Below are positions 58,690 to 64,000 of a stretch of DNA of 64,000 bases, in pieces. The position numbers and the translations under genes are program-made. This stretch comes from Apostichopus japonicus (taxonomy: Eukaryota > Echinodermata > Holothuroidea > Aspidochirotida > Stichopodidae): contig NC_092582.1 in assembly GCF_037975245.1 (NCBI RefSeq), forward strand, positions 13,700,077 through 13,764,076, given 5' to 3'. Numbering within the stretch: position 1 is the first letter of the stretch; each line of letters starts with the position of its first letter. The notes beneath the pieces are model-generated. The model worked only from the letters and a program-made list of their open reading frames with translations. It ran no database searches and was not told where the DNA came from.

Positions 58690-59429
58690 CGGAGTAATTG
58701 GATATTAGATAGCGAGATAAATAACCTGTTAAATGTGAATTCCGTTCGGAAATGCCATTATTGTTACGTGTCATAGCACAGGAGGACGATTACTATTTCC
58801 AGTGGATTGATATGAGGAGTGTGAACACATAAGCAGCATATCAACAGGTCACTTATATTACTTTGTGTAATAATGTTAAGTTTTTAAATGATGGATGTTA
58901 TATACTTAAATATAATAACAAAGTTTAATGGGCTGTTCTTTATTTGCTGTGTTTCTACTCTGTATTAATATTTCTAGGTAGGACGAACCGGACTTGTTTC
59001 TCCAACTCTCCTGATTTTGAGAATTTTTTTTTTAAAACATGCAGAATTAAGTTATTATCAATGAGTCGGTCACACGTAGACACGTTACGTTGCCGGACAA
59101 GGACAGAGGATAAAAGATAAAGCCAGCATATGTTTTGCGCAGACCAAGCTGGGGGGGCAGAATGTAGTGGACTAGTATTCAGTTCTAGGTGTATACACTG
59201 TAAGTTTTGTTTATATCATAAAATATGGAAGATTTCTGTACAATATAAGCACATGTAGGAATTGCTAAACAATTATGCATTTGTGTAAACATATGTTCGT
59301 TTTGCATGTAGCACTTTTAGTGTGGTCGGGATTTTGTAATTGACTATTCCCCGCTCCCAAACTTCTGTAGTGGAGTACCTTAATTATCTAACTCATGAGT
59401 ATTTTCTAGCAAGGTTGCCTACACTTATA
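58690..59429. other. Upstream non-coding stretch
   Basis: Some CpG remains near 58770-58790 and 59065-59105 (GTCGGTCACACGTAGACACG). No further motif is identified. Confidence 0.4.
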
Positions 59430-59640
59430 CAGTACTTGTTCTTGTGGATGAGTACTCATCCTCGTGGATTTGTACTCATCCGCATACTCTGGACAGTTTG
59501 TTAATCCATATGGATACTAGTTGAACATTTGTTACTTGTGCTTAAGCTTTAGAACCTTGTATTTGGTACTCATGCTGGTACTCATACCAAGGGAATTCAA
59601 CTTGTACTCATACTCATACTGTTGTACTCGCACCACAAGA
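59430..59640 (+). repeat. Diverged GTACTCAT repeat cluster
   Basis: GTACTCAT occurs again and again with variable spacing (AGTACTCATCCTCGTGG, TTGTACTCATCCGC, GGTACTCATGCTGGTACTCA, TTGTACTCATACTCATACTG). Related runs lie at 18050-18250, and inverted at 62150-62560. Confidence 0.65.
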
Positions 59641-59685
59641 CTGCCGCCTCCTATAATCGCTGGATACAGGTTGTCTGTACCCCCT

Positions 59686-59699
59686 CCCCCCCCCCCCCC
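59686..59699 (+). repeat. C homopolymer of 14
   Basis: Preceded by CCCCT. The opposite strand is G-rich. Confidence 0.95.
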
Positions 59700-59964
59700 G
59701 ATCCTTGTTTTCTCTCTCTGTGTTTGTTTTAATATTGTCCTTGGTTTGGTTTTTCAATTCATTATAGAGAAAAAGTTATAGTATATTTTAATATTTTTAA
59801 GCAGAGTGCTATATTCCCCTGACCTATTAACGTCTCAATTAATGCATGCTCTATTGTGTATCTTTCTATTTATAAACGCCTCTTCCTGTGTTAGGTAATT
59901 ACCGTTTCCTTTGAACTACTCGCCTCAAAACTTTGAGAGAACACGGCATGCCAGGCCTCGTACC

Positions 59965-59982
59965 GTGTGTGTGTGTGTGTGT
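59965..59982 (+). repeat. GT microsatellite
   Basis: (GT)n of about 9 units. Confidence 0.95.
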
Positions 59983-60381
59983 AAAGGATCATCCCCTATT
60001 TGCTTTATGACTCTCAAACAGGTCCCATTAAATTTTAACTCAATAATTCTGAATGTTTTAAATACCTTTTTATATCTGTCAGAGTTAATGTATTATAACG
60101 CTGGGCTTTTTATTTGATTTCCATTTGTACATTCGTACGGGCAAATAAAGGTTTAATGATGGTTCCGTGGCCTGTATCTATTAACTTAATAACTTTAAAG
60201 CATGAAGTTACAGTATCTGTAGAGTTAAAGATTAATATAATTTTCGGGATGCTATTGGGTACTAAACTTCCCTGAGCAATGTGTTGGATAAGCTAAATGT
60301 ACTGCAATCAACTTTTACAAATGGGGGAAAAAAATCAGTTTTTTTTAATGTTGCTAGTTGCCTGTATGGAGAATATATATA

Positions 60382-60425
60382 CTTAATTAGGATTAATTAA
60401 TTAAAATTAATTAATAAGGATTAGT
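60382..60425. promoter_or_regulatory. Cluster of TAATTA/GGATTA homeodomain-type sites
   Basis: ACTTAATTAGGATTAATTAATTAAAATTAATTAATAAGGATTAG carries four overlapping TAATTA-type cores and two GGATTA (Otx/Pitx-type) cores within 44 bases. AT-rich background makes a chance origin possible. Confidence 0.25.
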
Positions 60426-60820
60426 AATATGTTTACTATTTAACTTATCGTTTTAAATAACAAAGTTCAGTCTACTTTCCCCCCCCTTTTTTTTATATAT
60501 TAATTTTGTATTTCAGTTATTAGCTAAATTGAATTTAAATTTAGAGCAGTTTGTTTCCAAGTGCTTTCACATCATTAGTAGCACTGTAATGTACTGAAGA
60601 AACTACAGTTCCAGATCAGTGTTCTTAGATTAACAAAGAAACAAAAATGCATTTAATTATTTGATTTTCAATTGTTCATATCATTGAAAGCAAAAGAAAT
60701 CTTCAAAAATTTAGTCCTTTAAAAATTATGCTCCAATATTACACAGATATGTGAGAATGATGTCAAGTTACAATGAACTCAGTGCTGTCTAGACCAGGTA
60801 TTGAGGCAGAAATAGTAGAT

Positions 60821-60980
60821 GTGGGTGTCCACATTTTTTAAGGTGGGTGTCCTACCTTTAAAGGGGCACCATGATGCTGAAGGCATCATTGATTTCACGA
60901 AGCAGTCGCCCCTCAAGACTGGGGTCAAAGGGCCCCTGCCTCAGGGGCCCTTGTGGGGGGTTAATGGGGGTAACGCCCAC
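60821..60980 (+). other. GC-rich multi-hairpin element (possible foldback MITE)
   Basis: The ends GTGGGTGT (60821) and ACGCCCAC (60973-60980) are inverted with one mismatch. Between them lie three consecutive hairpins: TTTAAGGT/ACCTTTAAA around 60837-60862; a perfect ATGATGC-TGAAG-GCATCAT at 60871-60889; and a perfect 11-bp stem AAGGGCCCCTG-CCT-CAGGGGCCCTT at 60928-60952. The segment is far richer in G and C than its flanks. It may be a structured RNA or a small palindromic transposon. Confidence 0.5.
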
Positions 60981-62149
60981 TTAGAAACTGTTTTTAGAGG
61001 TATCGGAGGGTAAAATGCAAGCTTTAGTCAATACGAGATTTGATTGGTAAACTTAGGGAAAGTCGGAAAAAAAGGAGAGAAAAACCAAAACAATATTGAC
61101 ATCGTTGTCGTATTTCTGTAAGTTCTCTGTTTGTTAGCATAAGTCAGTACTGAAAACTTGAGAAAACTTTGCACGGCTTTCATATATATTTTGCAAGCTG
61201 TGCACGGAAATGTAGGACATCATTTAGCGAAACTGACCGTGCAAAAGACAGCTGGTCTGGAACGACTTACGATTGAATAAATTTGCAATTTTCTGATGGT
61301 GATGAATCTCTCTGCACGTGAAAGGAGCTTTAACATAATTAGACCTCGTTCAGTGTCTTCATTTACACTTCAATATTCTTGTTATCAGATAGAAGATAAT
61401 GTTTCATATGAATTTGGGTGATTTTTTTTTTTAACTTTTAGATTGTATAAAAACGAACAATATCATCTAGCCAGGATTTTCTTTCGCTTGCTATTTGAAT
61501 TTTGAATATTTAAGTTTCAGTTTTGATGTAGACATTGATGTTGAAAGGTTTCTCAGGGGGATTCTTGAAGCTGAGTGGAAACCAAGGTGCTGTTTAATTA
61601 GTTACTTCTAATTAACGATTTGTTCAGCAACAACAAAAAGCAGGACAGTTGACTCAGATTTGACTCAGATATATCAGCGTAAATCTTTATCCTTATTTTT
61701 GTAAAAGAATACCAAACAGGCTAATTATTGAAGCAAATTTGATTAACTATGTGAAAGAAATCTTAGAAAGTTACAATGCAATTGGGAAAACAATCCCAAT
61801 TACCAATCACTGAATGATGGTGCTGATTAATTAGTAATTTCTAAATAACAATTGATTTAAATATGCATAAAACAGTAATGTACTGGTCAATACAAACCAG
61901 CGAGTTTGAGTAAGCTTCAGTAACGATGTTACAGTACATAGCCTTATTAATTATGCGCAGCAGGATTATAGAAAGTGTATAAAATTTACAACCTTTAGAT
62001 ATGTGACCATTACATTTTGACCATACATAATTAGATTAGTGTTATTATGCGTGGGCCTTTTGAATATCCTCACGACTGCAAGATGTTTACATAGTATGAT
62101 TGTGAGGTACCTCTCAACACTTGAAAGAGAGGAGTGACACCAGACTTGT
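60981..62149. other. AT-rich non-coding stretch
   Basis: No gene, repeat or element recognised. Confidence 0.5.
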
Positions 62150-62395
62150 AGTATGAATACAACAGCATGAGTATGAGTGCAACAGCATGAGTATGAGTAC
62201 AGGAGTATGTACAACAGCATGAGTATGAGTGCAACAGCATGAGTATGAGTACAGGAGTATGAGTACAACAGCATGAGTATAAGTGCAACAGCATGCACAC
62301 GAGTGCAGCATAATGAGTATGAGTACAACAGCATGAGTATGAGTACAACATCAGTGAGTATTAGTACAACAGCATATAAAGTATGAGTACAAGTA
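62150..62395 (+). repeat. 20-bp minisatellite, about 11 irregular copies
   Basis: The unit is ACAGCATGAGTATGAGTRCA, with partial units GGAGTATG and GAGTACAGGAGTATGAGTAC. On the minus strand it reads TGTACTCATACTCATGCTGT, the same motif as the 59430 cluster. Minus-strand frames of 65-153 codons here are repeat translations. Confidence 0.93.
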
Positions 62396-62707
62396 GAATA
62401 TTCTTCTTCGTAGGAGTGCAAGAACAAGTTCTAGAAAGAAGTGAGAGTACAAGGACTAAACCTTGCATAATTAGTGGATTCCAAAATAAACCTAATAACC
62501 AGTAAGAGCACTTTAATCAGTGAGTATGAGTACAGTGCCCTTACTGAGAGTACCAGCTTCCACTACACTTATTCTTCATTGTAAATGTATCTATGCCTAT
62601 TTGTTATCCAGCTGATAGAGAGAGAAAGACACATGGGGCATGATGGATTGTTTACTGTAAACAAGTTTACTGTAAGTAAATGGCAGAGACTCCAAACAGT
62701 ACCAGAT

Positions 62708-62736
62708 CATGTCATACACTGTATATGTATGACATG
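62708..62736. repeat. Perfect 10-bp stem hairpin
   Basis: CATGTCATAC, loop ACTGTATAT, GTATGACATG. Flanking bases can extend it by two further pairs. Confidence 0.85.
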
Positions 62737-63072
62737 GTTTTATTAAGCTTTCATTAATCCCTATTGCTCCTCTGATGCTATATATATTTTAACCCACATT
62801 GCCTTTTGTAGCCAGTTGACAGGACTGTTTTGAGGTGGATTTACTCTGGATATAATTACAGAACATACTGTTCAAAGTGACTGTCATTTTTTTTTTTTTT
62901 TTGTGCTTTTCTTTTCAATATCATTCAATTGTGGGGGAGAACGAAAACAGTAGTGTATATCAGTACAAAAAAACTCATACTATTACAAGTTATCCTTTGC
63001 AACCAAGCGCAGAATGAAGCATTGTAGAAGAACAAAGGAATGCTCCTACCCATTGTCTTTGGAGCATAAAAT

Positions 63073-63232
63073 CCATGACAATTATCCTATCCAGTCTTCC
63101 CACACCCCTCCCTTCTCCTCTGTCCCTTCTTCCCTTCTTCTTGGGAGAGTAGCACCCATGACAATTATCATATCCAGTCTCCCCACACCCCTCCCTTCTC
63201 CCCCTTCCGTCCCTTCCAAGCTTCTTCTTGAA
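63073..63232 (+). repeat. Tandem duplication, about 83-bp unit, pyrimidine-rich
   Basis: CCATGACAATTATC(C/A)TATCC at 63073 and 63156, both followed by AGTCT(T/C)CCCACACCCCTCC and CTTCTTCTTG. Confidence 0.9.
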
Positions 63233-64000
63233 CCATTAAAAGGCTCATATGCAAAACAAAAAATTCAGAGACTCTTAATTGCCTCTCGTTCATAATAATA
63301 TTCCTACCCTGCTGTTGATACATTGTTTCCCCAGGATTTCTTTTATAATATTCATACTTTGATGGACGGAAATTCATGGAAGAGAGTATGGTTGTCGATG
63401 TGCACTCCCCACAGCTGTGCCGCTCAATTCTGCTTGGTCTTGCCATTTACATAATGTGTAAAGCAGTCACTCTATGTGAAATTATCATTTTAACATGCCA
63501 CAAAAAGGCAGTTAAGACAGCTTGGCAAAATATTAAATTGTTAGCAGAATTGGCCTGAAATATAAATGGAAAGCAAGGCTACGAAAATAAAGAAACAGAG
63601 GAAACGATGGTAAAATATATGGTGACATAGAGTGAGTCCGTTTGCTAATACTGTTTACAGTTGTGTGCTCGTTCAAATTCAGTTAGAAAAGAGACGGCTT
63701 ATATCAAACTTTTACAACACTGATCAAATTTTCATGATAAAATAATGCATACAGTACATCTGCTGTTGTATTTCAGTTTCATGGTTCCCACATGGTCCGG
63801 AAAACGGAGAAAAAGAGTATGGAAAGGAAAAACCTCTTTTCTAGGTGTTAGGTCCTTTTTTGTTGAAGTTTTAGTCTGGAAAAGTCCTCATTTGAAAATT
63901 TCTCCTTTATCTACAGACTTTATCACAGCAAAATTTAAAGTATAAGAATTTCATGACATAAATTGAACTGTGGTGAAAAGACATGGCTATAACAGCATGT
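63233..64000. other. Non-coding stretch at the window edge
   Basis: Frames of 60-92 codons on both strands around 63168-63558 have no domain or splice support. Confidence 0.4.

Noticed and set aside
61966-62427. 153-codon minus-strand frame rich in CTHTHAV-like repeats
   Set aside because: Translation of the 20-bp minisatellite; two other frames are open too.

Overview
The window looks like a piece of a multicellular animal genome, not a prokaryotic or viral one. It is AT-rich, has no dense open reading frames, and is full of microsatellites, minisatellites, inverted-repeat elements and tRNA-derived repeats. Two copies of a hammerhead ribozyme of the kind carried by Penelope-like retroelements, a hAT-type DNA transposon and a tRNA-headed SINE fit an invertebrate metazoan, plausibly marine. 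I cannot name the species. Nearly all stop-free runs are no longer than chance allows at this base composition. The longer ones run through tandem repeats whose unit length is a multiple of three.

Genes are sparse. The best candidate is a minus-strand coding exon at 58441-58219. It has a pyrimidine-rich splice acceptor, a strong Kozak ATG, 67 open codons and a donor at the point where the frame closes; a TATA box lies 240 bases further upstream in a CpG-rich stretch. Two weaker plus-strand exon candidates are at 8667-8755 (a possible terminal exon) and 39929-40075 (internal). I recognise none of the three proteins. The window is probably large introns and intergenic DNA.

Layout. 0-8 kb: a complete 1394-bp hAT-type element with perfect 8-bp target duplications (2557-3950), a 294-bp foldback element flanked by TTAA (4380-4673), and a perfect nuclear-receptor-type IR1 palindrome (5400). 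8-16 kb: an exon candidate, a long TA microsatellite, a 100-bp tandem array with higher-order structure (10721-11967) and smaller duplications. 18-29 kb: a repeat-rich block with a SINE fragment, a palindromic MITE-like family, two hammerhead-bearing fragments plus a third relative without the ribozyme, and a direct repeat bracketing a second MITE-family copy. 29-42 kb: mostly plain AT-rich sequence, a G-quadruplex tract, a CpG-rich stretch and an exon candidate. 42-50 kb: a full SINE with its tRNA head, a 36-bp array in which most units carry an NF-Y-type CCAAT box, a degenerate satellite, a miRNA-like hairpin and a 60-bp array. 50-64 kb: a tRNA-like sequence with a Pol III terminator, the 58.4 kb exon and promoter, a GC-rich multi-hairpin element (60821-60980), and a 20-bp array.

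Across the window the heptamer TACTGTA/TACAGTA is strikingly common: I counted 15 in the first 10 kb, where base composition predicts about 2. I found no operon, CRISPR array, rRNA gene or viral gene.
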